A DNA stretch of 64,000 bases, from NCBI RefSeq assembly GCF_024713945.1, contig NC_134681.1:4317501-4381500 (forward strand). Reading direction: 5' to 3'. This stretch comes from Dermatophagoides farinae (Eukaryota > Arthropoda > Arachnida > Sarcoptiformes > Pyroglyphidae). The translations under genes were made by a program, and so were the position numbers. A model generated the notes under the pieces. The model was given only the letters and a program-made list of their open reading frames with translations. It was not told the DNA's origin and did no database searches. This document shows positions 51,057-64,000 of this stretch, piece by piece (positions within the stretch are counted from its first letter, which is position 1; the number at the start of each line of letters is the position of its first letter).

Positions 51057-52234
51057 AAAAACAAACAAACAAAACAGGCAAAAAAAACAAAAACGGAGGT
51101 TGATTTTATTTTTTTTGATTGTCGGATGATAACTCTAATGATAATCAAGAATTCTGATCAGAAAAAAAACAACGACAAATTCTGCAGAATTTAGAATTTT
51201 TGGAAATCATCATCATCATCACCATCATCAATTCAGTCACACATTCACGAATATCACTGTGGAGAATCAATGAAAAGTTGGTGGATATTTTTTTTTTTTT
51301 ACTTCAATGATAATTTTATGGTCATATGATAGTCGAGAAAAAAAAAGAAAACGAAACAACCAAACTAACAACAATAATGAATGGATGGATGGGTGGATGG
51401 TCGATCCAAAGATAATTAAAACTAATTAGATATTATCATGGTTGTAATGTAAAGTTTGCTTTATTATTATTCCATCTATATACTTTTTTTTTGTGGGCGC
51501 GTTAACATGATTGGTTCCTGGAACATACATACATACACACACACACATATTAATGACATGAAACGGGTCAATTCATTATAACAAATTAGAGTTGAAAGAA
51601 AAAATCAAAATGAATAAAGAGAATTAGATACAAGAGACAATATCTGTCTGATGGTTGAATTGTTGGTTCGTTGCTATTGTCATATTTATGACAGGTTTGA
51701 TTTTTACAGCTGGTGTTCCACCTTTATTGGATTGTTTTTTTCATTTCAATTCTTGAAATTGTCTTGTTGAAATAATTCTAAATTAAATTCAAAATCAAAT
51801 TTCTTAATAATCAAAATGAATTGAATATTGATTAGCCCCAGAATCAATATTTTACCAATATTGTCAATCCAATCAAATCTTCAAAAGATCAATATTGATG
51901 ATGATCGAGTCATGGTGAATCAGAGACCAAAAAAAAATCAAACAAAATCCAGAAACCAACAAAAAAAAGTGTCAAGAATCACTTTACAGATGTGGTTGCG
52001 AAATATAAAAAAAAACGCTTCAAAATAAAAAATTCATGAGGAAAACCAAAAAAGAAAAAAAAATATTCTTTCTTTTCGAGGTTTTTTTCATTTTTTGTTG
52101 TTGTTGTTGTTGTTGTTGCCTGTCATAGCTGTCAAATTGAGAAAAAAAACGACAGAAAGAAAAAAAATTGGTTTGATTTGCAAAAAATCAAATCAAAAAA
52201 AAAAAAAAAAAAACACTTGAAACCCAAAGTGAAT

Positions 52235-52285
52235 CAGCCACCACCGCCGCAGCCAACGCCACCGCCATCACCCTGCAGCAAATCA
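52235..52285. other. GC-rich (CCN)n island
   Basis: A short stretch of imperfect CCA/CCG triplets ending in CCCTGCAGC inside A-rich DNA. On plus it reads as a Pro-rich peptide (NQPPPPQPTPPPSPCSK). On minus it follows a plausible acceptor (TTGATTTGCTGCAG) and one frame is Ala/Val-rich. Coding status is unresolved. Confidence 0.25.
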
Positions 52286-55274
52286 AATGTTGAAGTGAAA
52301 CAAAAAAAAAATTCAAAACAATCAGACTAAATCATTTTTTTCGTTTTGTTTCGTTTTATTCTGGTTCCCAATTGATTTCAATTTTCGCCTATCGAATTCA
52401 TTTTCTTTCTCGTATTTTATTTTTTTCGTTTTAATGTCTCAAAGTTTACATTATTTTTTTTTCTCTCACTCCACAATTTGTGAATATAAATTCAATTTTT
52501 TTTTTCATTCCTCTAGGGTTTTCTTTTTTTTTTTTTTTTGTTCCATCCAATAAGAGAATTGAATATGTGAATGTTTTGAATATAAAATAATCAGAAACAA
52601 AATACAGCACAATGACAAAAGAAAATTGCAATGAACTTTGATCCATTTTTGTCTCGTTTTTTTTTCTTGTCTATGTGATTTTTACATATGTATAATCATC
52701 ATCATCATCTGAATGAATGAATTGATTTGGATATAAAAAAAAAACAAAAATCAATCGTTTTCATTCAGATAAAGTTTCTTTTTCTTTTTCTTTTTTTTTT
52801 CTCCTGGAAACTTTTCCACCATAGTTAATCGTTTTCAAATGTTTTTTTTTTTTGGCAATTTTTCTTTTTTTTTTGTACTCAAAATCAATATATATGAATA
52901 AAATGTCTATGTGCGTGTGTGTGTGTGTGTGTTGAAATCATCATCATCATCATCATCATCATAAGTGTTTTATAACAAAGAAGAAGATGAAGAAAAAGAA
53001 GAAAAAAAAAACATAAAAAGTTGTAACTGACCAAGCACAAATAAAAATAAGTAACTTGTCCGATTTTTTTTTCTTCATGCTTTCTCATTATCATTATTGC
53101 TTGTGAAACATCATCATCATCATCATCATCATCACAATGGGAATAAATGTGACTATGAATCAATGAATATAAATGGATCGCTTTTTTCATGGTTATGGTA
53201 TCGTTCTTGCTTTATTTCTTTACATTACATTTATTCATATACATATAAAAAAAATAAAAGAAAAATATATTCGGCTTTATCATTATCATCATCGATCCAG
53301 AAACATATCATTTAGCCACTACCACCAACTAGTAAGCAAACTTACACACACACACGGACACAAATATACATTACAAATAAAATGTATATATTGTCAAACA
53401 AAATAATTTCATTGCTTGCTACTGAAAAAAAAAATAGCAATGATAATGATAAGTAATATTGTCTTGTCTTTTATATTTGCTGCCTCTATTTTCAATTTCA
53501 CTACTAAAATGATTGGATTCTAGCTGCGCAAAACTATTCTAAAATCTATTCATTTCTGAACATCCATTTCATTCATTGTGTGTTTGTACAAGAATATATT
53601 CGATTCTATGGCATTCATTTTGTTTCCGCTTTTTTTTCTTGTTTTCCTGTTTGAAAATTCTGGTGAGGTGTGTGTGTGTGTGTGGTTTTTTTTTTTGGAT
53701 TTTGTGTTTCGAAAATTATATCTCTTTTTTTTCTCCACAATAAACAACAAAGCTAACGTACATACACACACACACACAGCTTTATTTTGCATTCATTTTA
53801 TTATTCTTGAGCTTAGTTTTGAGGGTTATTTTTTTCTCTCTCTCACATTCAATCCTATCTATCTATCTTTTTCTCCTATTTTTTTTTTTTTTGACGTTGT
53901 CATGTTCATTGGGCAAAGGCTCAATATGTGTGTGTGTAATAGGAGAATTCCAAATGCTGGCTGATACTGGCAATAGTAATATCTAACAGAAATGGATCAA
54001 AATGAGAATGAAAATAAAATAAAAAAAAATTTTTTCTTTCAATAAAGATGTGAAAATCCTAGCTTAATATACAAAAAAAAAGAATAAATACACGTTATAC
54101 ACTATATATAATATATATAGTATGGTGAAGTATACCCCATTATAGTGTAATTGGATAATAATTTCAAAACGACAACAACAACAACAACGGAAAATGAAAT
54201 GAAAAGCTAGAATATGAAGTAAAAGAATAAAAAAAAACAACAAAATTTATATAAACAATTCACCAAACGCACACAAAGAGAGATTCTTTTTCATTCTTTC
54301 ATTTGACTTGGATGTAGAGAAAAAAGAAATTGTTAAGAAGTCACTTGGAACAAACAAAAAGAGAGAGAGAGAGAATGAGCAAGTAGAAAGCCAAAACTCT
54401 TGAAAAGGATACATAACGGGCAAAACATGTGAGAAAGAGAGAAACCAAAATGAGAGAAAAAAAAACGATTCAACCGACCAAACAAAAAAAAAATAATAAA
54501 AAAAAGTGAAACAAAAAAAAATATATGAACAGACTGAATGTTGGCAGAAAAAACTTTCTTTTTTCTTTCTTGGTAACAAATCATCATCAACCCAGAATAG
54601 TAGTCGTCGATGTTGTTGTTGAATGATGATGATGATGACAATGACATTTGGGTTTTATTTATTTATTTTTTGTTTTGTTTTGTTTGTTTGTTGTGCTTAC
54701 TTTTTACTTTGTTGAAATGATGATCGTATAATCGTTAAATTATAGACTTGTCATTATATGCATCCTATTGCAGATTCTAAATAAAAAGAAAGAGTTTTTT
54801 TTCACTGTGTATGTTTGTGTTGATTTTTGAATTTTTTTTTCGTTTTTTTTCCTTCTTCGTGTTTTTATCTTTAAGAATATTCTTTTTTCTTCATTAAATT
54901 CTTCATTAAATTTGCAACGAAATATAACGGCAAAATAGAGGAATAAAATGGAAAAAATAGTGAAAAGTACCGCCACACTAATACTACTGCTGCTTGATGA
55001 AATTTTATTGAGAAAAAAAAAGAATGAGTGAAAATCATTATAACAGAAAAGAATCAGAATTTCAAAAAAAAGTGCTTAATAATGATAATAATAATAATTT
55101 TCGTCTCGCTCTCACTCACTCACTCACTCATTCACTATACAACTATCCATCTTTTTCTCATAATGATAGAATGAAAAAGAAAATAAGGAAAAAAAAGAAA
55201 AAAAAACATATCAAGAATGAAAATGAAAATTCTTGGTTTAATACCGTTTTTCACACACACACACACATTGGCAG

Positions 55275-55371
55275 TAGTGGCAAATATTCACTATCTGACA
55301 TGACCGATGATGATGATGCTGGATTTTTAAGCTTAAATGAATTGATGATGGATCAAAAAACAGCCCAAAAT
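55275..55371 (+). other. exon-like acidic stretch
   Basis: After an acceptor-like ATTGGCAG, the plus frame reads GKYSLSDMTDDDDAGFLSL and continues protein-like to about 55371 (NELMMDQKTAQNK). Both flanks are (AC)n and (AAT)n repeats. No GT donor follows closely, which weakens the exon reading. Confidence 0.25.
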
Positions 55372-55396
55372 AAAATAATAATAATAATAAAATTCT

Positions 55397-55421
55397 ACAC
55401 ACACACACACACACACACACA
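55397..55421. repeat. (AC)n microsatellite
   Basis: Twelve AC units. Confidence 0.95.
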
Positions 55422-57028
55422 TAGAATGGAAGAATGGAATATTCTATGTTTATGTGTGTGTGTGTGTGTGTGTATGTTTGTTTGGGTGAACATTCGAGTT
55501 GGCGTTTAATTTTGTTCCTAGGAAAATTTCTGTATACAGAGAATCGAGAAAAAAAAGAAGGATGAAAAAGAAAAATTTCATATAAAAAAACCGAAAATAA
55601 AATTTCGGGAATGGAACAACACGATCCACGCACACCCACACCCACACACATACACATACACATTCACATGTATATATGTGAATACGATTCTTGTGTAGTT
55701 TACACTATACTAACCGTGTCGTTCGGTCGATCGGTTCATTCACATTATTTTATATTCCTCTTCTTTTTCATAAATTCATGATGGTCCACGGTTTTTTTTT
55801 TCTGGCTATAACGAAGATAGTGGTGTCGGTGGTGGTGGTGGTTTTGTTGCTATCAACTCAAAAAACAGAATCTCTTCATATATACCCACACACACACACA
55901 CACACATACTAAACACAAGCTTGGTAGGAAAAAAAAGTTCCAAAGAATGATCCTTTCATAAAGAATTATATATATGCAGTATATACCCGAACCAATAATA
56001 ACTAGTACACCCACATATATACACGGACCAAAGTATCACCACATTGCTGAAGATGATGATGTTCATAGAAAGAGAGATAAAAGTCTCTATTTTTTGATGG
56101 TAAAAAAATTTTTTGCAGTTGAGAGGACAGCTACATGCACACAAACACAAACACAACCAACTAACGACGACGACGACAACAACAAATGAACGAGAGAAAA
56201 AAAAATTGAATCGAATTCAGCACATCATGTGCTATGATCAAAACGAAACGAAACCGAAAAAAAAAAATCCAGACCGATCCAAAAATATACTAAACGCCAA
56301 ATCTGTATATTCCAACCGAATAATAATAACGACGACCACGACGATCAGAGTGTATTGGTCCAATGAAGAAGCTAAACAGAATTTGTTTTTTTTTTGTTCA
56401 TTGATTGTTTTTAATGGACATCATGAAAATCTACACCTACATCAATATAGGTGGATCATTGCTATTTTTATTTTTTTGATCTAATCACGGAATTATTATT
56501 CATTCATTCTGTCAAAAATGATCATCATAATGATATCTTGTATCACAAGAATATGATTTTTTTTGTATAACCCAATCAAACAAAGTTGATTGACCGAAAT
56601 TTGTTGTTGTTGTTGATTAATAAGGCTCTGGCTTATGTTTGTGTGTGTGTGTGTATATGTGTTGGTCTGCATATCATCGTCACTATTATCAAACTGATAA
56701 CAGAATATTCATTCTGATTCAACACCAGGATACATATGTTTACATAATCAATTCTGTAAACATATAACACATATATTTGATTATATTTGGATTGAATTTG
56801 TGCGTGCAAATAAAATAAAAAAAACACCAACAACAACAACAAAAAACTTGACCAGAAAAAAAGGTATCATATCGGTTGTTTTCTCATTCACTCTTGTTTC
56901 TTTGTTCATCAATTTTCCATTTGAAGATTTGCAAATAATTTTTTTTTCTTCATCAACATAAAATATGAGATTGTTTATCATCGAATGAAATTTTTTGTTT
57001 TTTTTTCTGAAAAAGAAACGAAAAGAAA

Positions 57029-57297
57029 ATGTCATCAAAATCAATGAAATCATTTGATAATCATTGTTTTTTATGGCTAAGGCCATTTTTATCATTAATA
57101 TCTGATTGGTGTTGGTGGTGGTGGTGGTCATGGTTGTGGAAATGTTTTTTATTATTCAATAAAAATAATAAAATCACAATGTTTAATCATCACAATAATA
57201 TATTGATCATTGATCATAGAACAGAATCTGATTTATCAAAAAAATCAGAATCAAAAATATCAACATCCTTGTCCGGTGGTTATTCCTCCTCATCATT

Positions 57298-57332
<35 letters not shown>

Positions 57333-60300
57333 TGGGCCATTATCATTTATCAAGAACTTTAATAATTTTTTTATTATTCCTTTTAACATTGTGTTGTTCA
57401 GATTTTTTATCATCATCATCATCATTTATATCGATTGATTTAGTAATGGCAGCAACAGCAGCCTCATCATCATCCTCTTCTGGTTCTTATACCGTTGTCA
57501 ATATGAATTATAATCATGATACAAGTACACAATTACCGCCACCACTATCATCATCATTACCTACATTACAAAAACAACAGCAACAACAACAACAACAATC
57601 ACAAGCTATGAATAATGTTGTTGATCATCAATTAATATCATCATCATCATCATTGAAAAATAAAAACGTCAATCAGAATATTGATGGTAATCAATCTATT
57701 CATTCAACAACATCATTATTATCATCAGAATCTAAAAAACAAAATAATGATCATCACCATAATAATAATATGGCCACCAATGTTGTTGTTGTTCATTATA
57801 TGCCAATTATTTCTGCCTCATCATCATCATCATCATCATCATCATCTTCATCGTCATCAATGGATAATAATATCGTAAAGCCTTTCAATTTCATTTCGAA
57901 AACCAATCGTTCTTATTACAATAAATATAACAAAATGCCTACAAATAATAATGACATTTATGAAGATGTTTATGTTGATGATGATTATGGTAATGATAAT
58001 GATATCGATAATGTTGATAAACAAAATCGGATTAATATAAATTCCAATAATAATAATAATAATAATAATCAGATAAGACATCAACAACAGTATCAGAATC
58101 AGAAACAGAAACAACATTCAATTCATTTGAATGAATCGAATAGAAAATTGAAAAGAGAATCAAGACAGCTTTTGGTTAATAAAGTTAATGGTAATGGTAA
58201 TAATAATCCATTCTGGAATCATGCTGTTACCGCTACAATGTTAAGACGTCGATCAAGAAGATTAACACATCTTTATTCATCACCATCATCATCATCATCG
58301 TCATTATCATCAACATCATCATTTGTTGTTAATCATCTGTCACCATCACATTCAAAATTATCATCATCATCATCATCACCATCATCGGCAACATCATTAA
58401 TGATGATCAAATCAAAGCCACCTAAAATGGCCGCATTGTCTTCCCTTTATTCATCAAATGGAAATTCATATTATCCATTACATTCATCATCCAATGCTGT
58501 TAGTGGACAACAGAATCGTTTGAAAATATTATTAAATCCACCACCGGCTGGTTTTGGTGCCAATTTAGTACCAAATAAAAAGTGTAACTTTGAAATATAT
58601 CCATCCGGTTGTTTTGATGAAAATGGTTCCATTTGTGACAATGATGGTATGTGTATATGTCGTCCTGGTTATCTGATACGGATTGCCAATCTTTACTGTT
58701 TGCGGCCATCATTCATTGGTGAAGCTTGCTATACTACTGAACAATGTGAACGTAAAGTGGCCAATTCTGGTTGCTTTAATTATCGTGAAGAATATCGTGA
58801 AGAGAATCCAAGTGCCTTTTTTGGACCATCCCAAAGTTCATGGCCAATGGGTGAATGTCGTTGCCGTATTGGACATCGTTTTGATGAACGATTAAATGCC
58901 TGTGTACGAAGTATTATAGGCAGCTGGTGTTCAAATGTTTGGGATTGTGAAATGGCTGATGAAGATCTTGAACATATCGAATCCGGTGGTCATCGATCAA
59001 ATCGAACTGGCGGATTACATCAATCACATTTACATCCATTATTGGGATCATCATCATCATCATCATTAACTACATCACATTCGGCATTGGCAAGCACAAG
59101 TCGTAATAAAATTGCCAATCTTGTATGCGAGAATAATATCTGTAATTGTAGTCAATTTTTTTATTATAATCAAACAGCTGAAGAATGTCAATATGTTGAA
59201 ACTTATGGACATTCATGTCAAATATCAACAAACGTTGTTATAAATGAAAATTCAGTTAATGATAAAAATGCTCATTATAATAATATAAATCCATCAAAAC
59301 GAAGTATACGATTCCGGAATCGACGTGCTCGGCAATTGGTTAAATCATTACAACAACAACAACAACATGAACTATTGATGACTATGACAACGACAAGCAC
59401 AGTAAATCCAATTTATAATGAAAATCTATTGAATTTAGATAATCATAGACAATATTATATTGGCCAAAAACAACAATTCCATAATGATCGTTCATCTCGT
59501 TCATTGTTACGTGATACATTTGTGAATGATGAATTTGATGGTGGTTCATCATCGCCATCATCATCATCATCATTATTACCATTTGAATGTAATTATCCTA
59601 CAGTGTGTTCAACAAATAAAACATGTATTTGTGCCGATGGTTATGAACATCAACCAACAATGATACCACAATGTCAACGTATTGGTGCCCATTATACACA
59701 TTATTTTCATAGTGGTTCATCAATACGTTCAATGAAAGGTGTTGATGGCTATCCACATGATCGTTCATCATATAATGAAGGTCCATCGAATGTTGCAAAT
59801 TTTTTCGAATATGTTTTATACTTTTTAGTACCTGGTTTAATTATTATTTTTATTTTTAAACCATGTTTTCGTCGTATCGGTATGTTTTTTTATGATTCAT
59901 CATCATCATCATCATCATGTGATTTAAATATCATGTTTTTTTTTTGATTTTCTTTTTCATTTCAAATTTTTTTACATTTTTGATTTTAATTAGGTGAATG
60001 GCGTAATCATATTCATCAATATCAATCGGATAGTGATTTTTATCTAGCAACAACAGCCAATGGTCGACCAGTTATTGCTGAAATGAGTGTAATTGGTCCA
60101 CAATGTTCAGCAACGGGTACTTCCGCTACTACTACTACTGGTGGTGGTGGTGGTGGTGGTGGCAGTGTCGGTGTCGGTGTCGGTGGTGGTGCTGGTGTTG
60201 GTGGTGGTGTGGCTAGTGGTACTGTTGAAAAATCAAATATTTTAGCCGGAACTACGGTCACCAGTATGCCTACAGTTGGTGATGTTTATTCAAATGAATT

Positions 60301-60964
60301 TGCATCATTTGCTGCATTTGCGCCACATCTAGTTTATCATAATGCATATCTATTTGATTCAACTGATCCTTGTTATGCAACACCAATGGGTAGCTATGGT
60401 TGTCATCCACAAACAGTGCAAAATAATCAACATCAACAACAACAACAACAACAACAGGCAGCATCAATGGCATTAGTAAGAGAAAAATTACAAACAATTG
60501 AAGAATCACAATCCGAAGATGGATCAACACAGATGAACAATTTTTCCAATAGTAATAGTTTAAGTAATCAGAACATAATAGCTGAATCATGTGTCGATTT
60601 TGCGACAACGACAACGAATATTGGTGATCAACAATTGATTACTAATGGTGGTGATCAATCATCAAATGGTAATGATCAATCAGGCAATGTCAATCAAGAT
60701 TACAATAAAAATGATGAAAACAACGACAAAACCGCCACCACCAACATCATCAACAATAACAACAACATAAATACAAACAACGATATTGTTGACAAGTCAA
60801 ACAGATGTGATTCGAATATAATCGATAATATTAATGACAACAACAACAACAACAACAAAAATCTGAATATTCTACAACTTGGTAACGATATTGATGTTGG
60901 TGGCGGTGGCGATGTTGTTGGTGTTGACGATCATTCAACGAATCAGATTGCTGAATCGACATAA
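57029..60964 (+). CDS. single-pass membrane protein with Cys-rich EB/EGF-like ectodomain
   Basis: Two exons, 57029-59879 and 59994-60964, joined by a 114-bp GT-AG intron in phase 1, giving 1273 aa. A hydrophobic segment at about 109-126 (TLIIFLLFLLTL) may be the signal peptide. Long Ser, Asn and Gln runs fill 130-510. A Cys-rich region from Cys519 to about 883 has EB-module-like spacing (CNFEIYPSGCF, DNDGMCICRPGY, MGECRCRIGHRF, NICNCSQFFYY, NKTCICADGYEH). A membrane span follows at about 928-947, then a cytoplasmic tail with poly-Gly, poly-Gln and Asn-rich tracts. Arthropod EB-module proteins are the nearest match by pattern; the function is unknown. The start is uncertain: the first 50 codons contain five Trp in a row from a (TGG)n tract, and Met51 (57179) or Met in an upstream exon may be the true start. 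No symbol is assigned. Confidence 0.8.
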
Positions 60965-61291
60965 ATTCAATTTTTTTTTTTACTTTTGGCCATAAAAGTT
61001 TCCAAGAAAGGCCAATAACAACAACAACAACAACAACAACACAATAATATATACCAATATCAGTATTAACCTTAACAAGTTTCAAATCTATATGAATGAA
61101 AAATAGAATGAAAAAGAAAGAGAGCGTGACAGAACCAGAAAAAAAAATCAATGGCCACAAACAAACATTGACAATCAATGAGTGATTTGGGTATAAAGAA
61201 AGGAGAAAAAAAAAGTTTGACATAAAAAAACACCATGATCTGGTATAATTCTGGTCGTTTCGTGTGTATATGTGTGTGTGTGTTTATATGA

Positions 61292-61297
61292 AATAAA
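61292..61297 (+). terminator. AATAAA poly(A) signal candidate
   Basis: AATAAA 328 bp after the stop of the membrane protein gene; another copy lies at 61511-61516. Either could be used. Confidence 0.4.
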
Positions 61298-62683
61298 AAG
61301 TAACAGAAGAAGAAGAAAAAAAAATTCAAGCATTTGATTGATTGTTTGTTGGTACACCAACAACAAACACACTTAAATCTTGAATCTGTGGATTCAATGA
61401 ATGAATTTTATGGATTTTTTTTCTTCTTCTTCTTCTTCTTTATCCGTTTCTTTCTCTTTTTTAAAAAAAAAAACTTGTAATCATACCATCTCATCTCATC
61501 TTATAGATGGAATAAACATAAATTTCGTTCATTTTTTTTTTTTTTTGCTTTTTATAAATCTAAATTAAATCTGATCAGTGAAAAAAAAAACGAGTGAATT
61601 GTGTGTGGCGTGTGCATTTGTTTGTTTATTCAAACACTGAAAAAAAAGATTGATTAGAATATTTAGCCAAAATATAAACTTTTTATGATTGAAAAATAAA
61701 AATTGAAATTGGCCAGAATTTCAATGATGATGATGTGATCCATCTTTTTTCCAAAGAAACTAACTCATCGTCATCATTATTTAACAATGACAACAAACTT
61801 GTTTGAATGAATTTTGAAAAAAAAGATTACACACACACATCTAAAAAAACCTTTTTCCCAGCTACAAGAAAAGATGAATGAAAAAAAACCAAGCAAACGA
61901 GTAAATAACCAATTTATTCATACTTCATTTTTGTATATTTTTTTTCCTTCGTTCTGACATTAATTTCTATTGCCCACACACACACACACAAACACATACA
62001 TCAGACATTGTTCAATCAAAAAAAAAAAGAAAAAAAGTTTGTCGGATGAAAGAATTTCCGATCAAAGACAACAACAATAAAAACGATTGGATCGATTGTG
62101 TTGTTGCGAATCTCTGAATTTGTTATGACACACATACACAAACTTTATGCTTACTCCTATGATTCCATTCCATTCCATTCCATTCCCATTCAATTCACTT
62201 TATTTTATTCAATTCTCAATTCAATTCACTTCAAATTAAAGTGAATGAAACAGAGATTCTTTGCTATATAAAAAATAAAATAAAATAAAATAACTGGTCT
62301 ATTCACAACAACAACAACAACAAAAAACATAAAACAAGTGGAAAAAAAATTGAAGAATACAACAACAACAACAACAACAACGGAATATACATCCATTCAA
62401 TGGATATAACACACAGACACACATTCGTCAATATACATTATACTATACTCGACAATTTTTTTTTCTCCTATTTGACAGAATATACACAACAACAACAACA
62501 ACAAAGATCCAGATTCCAGCTCGTGATTGTCATCATTGTTGTAATAGTTCTTTTTTTTTATTGTTGACAGCCACATTCTTCAATGTTGGTACCCTGAAGG
62601 TTTCAGATGATTTTTTTTCCATGGCTTAACGACCGTATTTTTTTTTTTTTTGCTCTTTGCTCTTCATTTATTCATTCAAGTCT

Positions 62684-62715
<32 letters not shown>

Positions 62716-62910
62716 TATTATTGTCATCGACTTTTTTCATTGTCATCATTCATTCCATCATTTCTCTTTATCCACTTCTTTTTTTTTGTCATTTGATATT
62801 ATTTTGCTTACGATAATAAAATGAAACATAAAATGCTCGAAACATTATCATCATCATCATCATCATTATCATCATCATCTCAAATAATTCTTTACAATTT
62901 TAATATTTTT

Positions 62911-62952
<42 letters not shown>

Positions 62953-62955
62953 CTC
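62911..62955. repeat. (CT)n microsatellite
   Basis: A CT run with a single interruption (CTTCT). Confidence 0.95.
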
Positions 62956-64000
62956 ATCATCGTTTTTTTCCACAAACATTTCCATTATCCTAATCAATCG
63001 ATTATTGATAAAATATTAATAATAAAAAAAATGAAAATTGAAAAAATGAGAACCATTCGATATTTGGTAATATTTTTTTTTTTTTGGCCCACATTATTCG
63101 ATTGCATTCGTTTGTTTCATTTTTTTAAAATTTAATTAAAAAAATGAAAATGAAAATGTAAATGTAAATGAAAATGAAAAACAAACAAACAAACATCACA
63201 AGAAGCGCGAAAAACCAAATTAAAAATAAATAAATTTGAAAGCAATGAATGGAAAAGTGTGAAATAAATTGAAAAAAATTTTTTTTTTTTGCGGTAGTAG
63301 AAATTCAATTAAAGATGTTCAATCATCATCATCATCATCATTTTGACTTTTGACAGCAGTAATAATAACTTTAATTTCGAAATTCATATTTTTTTTTCTT
63401 TCCACACATGGTTTGTACAACAAAAAAAAATGATAACAATCTATTACTGAGAATACCAGATACATTTCAACCAGATGATGATGATGATGATGAAAAAAAT
63501 ACTATGAAATTCTTGTCTATTCGTGTGTGTGTGTGTACGTTTGTCTGTGGATCTTGTCTTCACTTTTCAATATTCAACTGTTTTTTTTTTCGTTGTTGTT
63601 GTTGTTGTTGTTGTTGTTTGTGCAACAACAATTCATACGAATCGTAATTGTCAGTAAAAATTGTAATTTTGAAGATAATTGAATTAAAAACAAACAAACG
63701 AAACGAAACGAAACGAAATGAAACGAAACAAAAAAAAGCAGAAATTCGGTTTTCTGTTTTTTTTTTGTATTTTGTATTTTGTATTTTTTTTCCCAGTTGT
63801 TTTCGTTTGTTTCAATTTCAATTCCTGTTGTCGATTCATTAGTATGAGAATTCATTTCAAGAATTATTTTTATTCGTCGTTGTCTTCTTCTTCCTCTTAC
63901 AAATGGCAAATGGGCATTAACCAGATTCGTTAAATTCTGATTGAATTTTGAATGTAATGAAAAATGCTGAACAAAAAAAAAACAAACAAACAAACACAGA

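Larger units (their letters stand above)
48379..57028. other. gene-poor, microsatellite-rich stretch
   Basis: No intact gene. It contains (GATA)n at 48409-48430, (AACC)n near 48834, (GA)n at 49377-49424, (ATGG)n at 51033-51056 and many (AC)n, (CAA)n and (CAT)n tracts. Coding-like islands lie at 49476-49604, 52235-52285 and 55275-55371 on the plus strand; they could be unlinked relics or exons of a gene with long introns. The last 1 kb should include the promoter of the membrane protein gene that starts at 57029. Confidence 0.65.
60965..64000. other. 3' flank and noncoding repeats
   Basis: Holds the 3' end of the membrane protein gene, with AATAAA at 61292 and 61511. After that come (CAA)n, (CAT)n, (CT)n, poly(A/T) and an ATTCC repeat near 62165. 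No further gene is supported to the window end. Confidence 0.7.

Overview
The window is eukaryotic nuclear DNA. It is AT-rich, packed with poly(A)/poly(T) runs and di-, tri- and tetranucleotide microsatellites, and carries spliced genes with very short GT-AG introns (53 to 125 bp). Gene content, the compact introns, the (TCA)n/(CAA)n tracts read as poly-Ser and poly-Gln, and a probable arthropod gustatory receptor together suggest an acariform mite, most likely an astigmatid of the house-dust or scab mite type. That assignment is inference; no species marker was checked.

Layout. Positions 1-32160 hold no intact gene that I can support. They contain microsatellites, homopolymers, a few striking palindromes and a few short GC-richer islands. 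Positions 32161-45894 form a compact gene cluster: sulfite oxidase (SUOX, minus, 4 exons), Mediator subunit 15 (MED15, minus, one long ORF), the autophagy E1 enzyme ATG7 (plus, 5 exons), a CXXC zinc-binding protein of the C1orf123/CZIB family (minus, 3 exons) and a gustatory-receptor-like membrane protein (plus, 2 exons). All splice junctions of these genes could be read directly and keep frame. Positions 46900-48400 have a different texture, with few microsatellites and several broken or exon-like coding fragments on the minus strand, and look like a decayed gene or mobile element. Positions 48400-57000 are again microsatellite-rich, with two coding-like short stretches near 49.5 and 55.3 kb. 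Positions 57029-60964 encode a large single-pass membrane protein (plus, 2 exons) with a cysteine-rich EB/EGF-like ectodomain and a low-complexity Gly/Asn/Gln-rich tail. Positions 60965-64000 are noncoding repeats.

The genes serve unrelated housekeeping or sensory roles (mitochondrial sulfite detoxification, transcription, autophagy, a zinc-binding protein, chemoreception, a cell-surface Cys-rich protein), so no operon-like cooperation is implied. Their arrangement does show divergent pairs (MED15/ATG7 and CZIB/receptor) and one convergent pair (ATG7/CZIB) whose candidate poly(A) signals lie within 100 bp of each other. I found no rRNA, convincing tRNA, CRISPR array or intact transposon, and no clear new biological system. 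The most unusual items are the decayed coding region at 47-48.4 kb, the candidate hidden exons in the gene-poor stretches, a 20-bp perfect hairpin, a 33-bp palindrome and a four-tract G-quadruplex motif.
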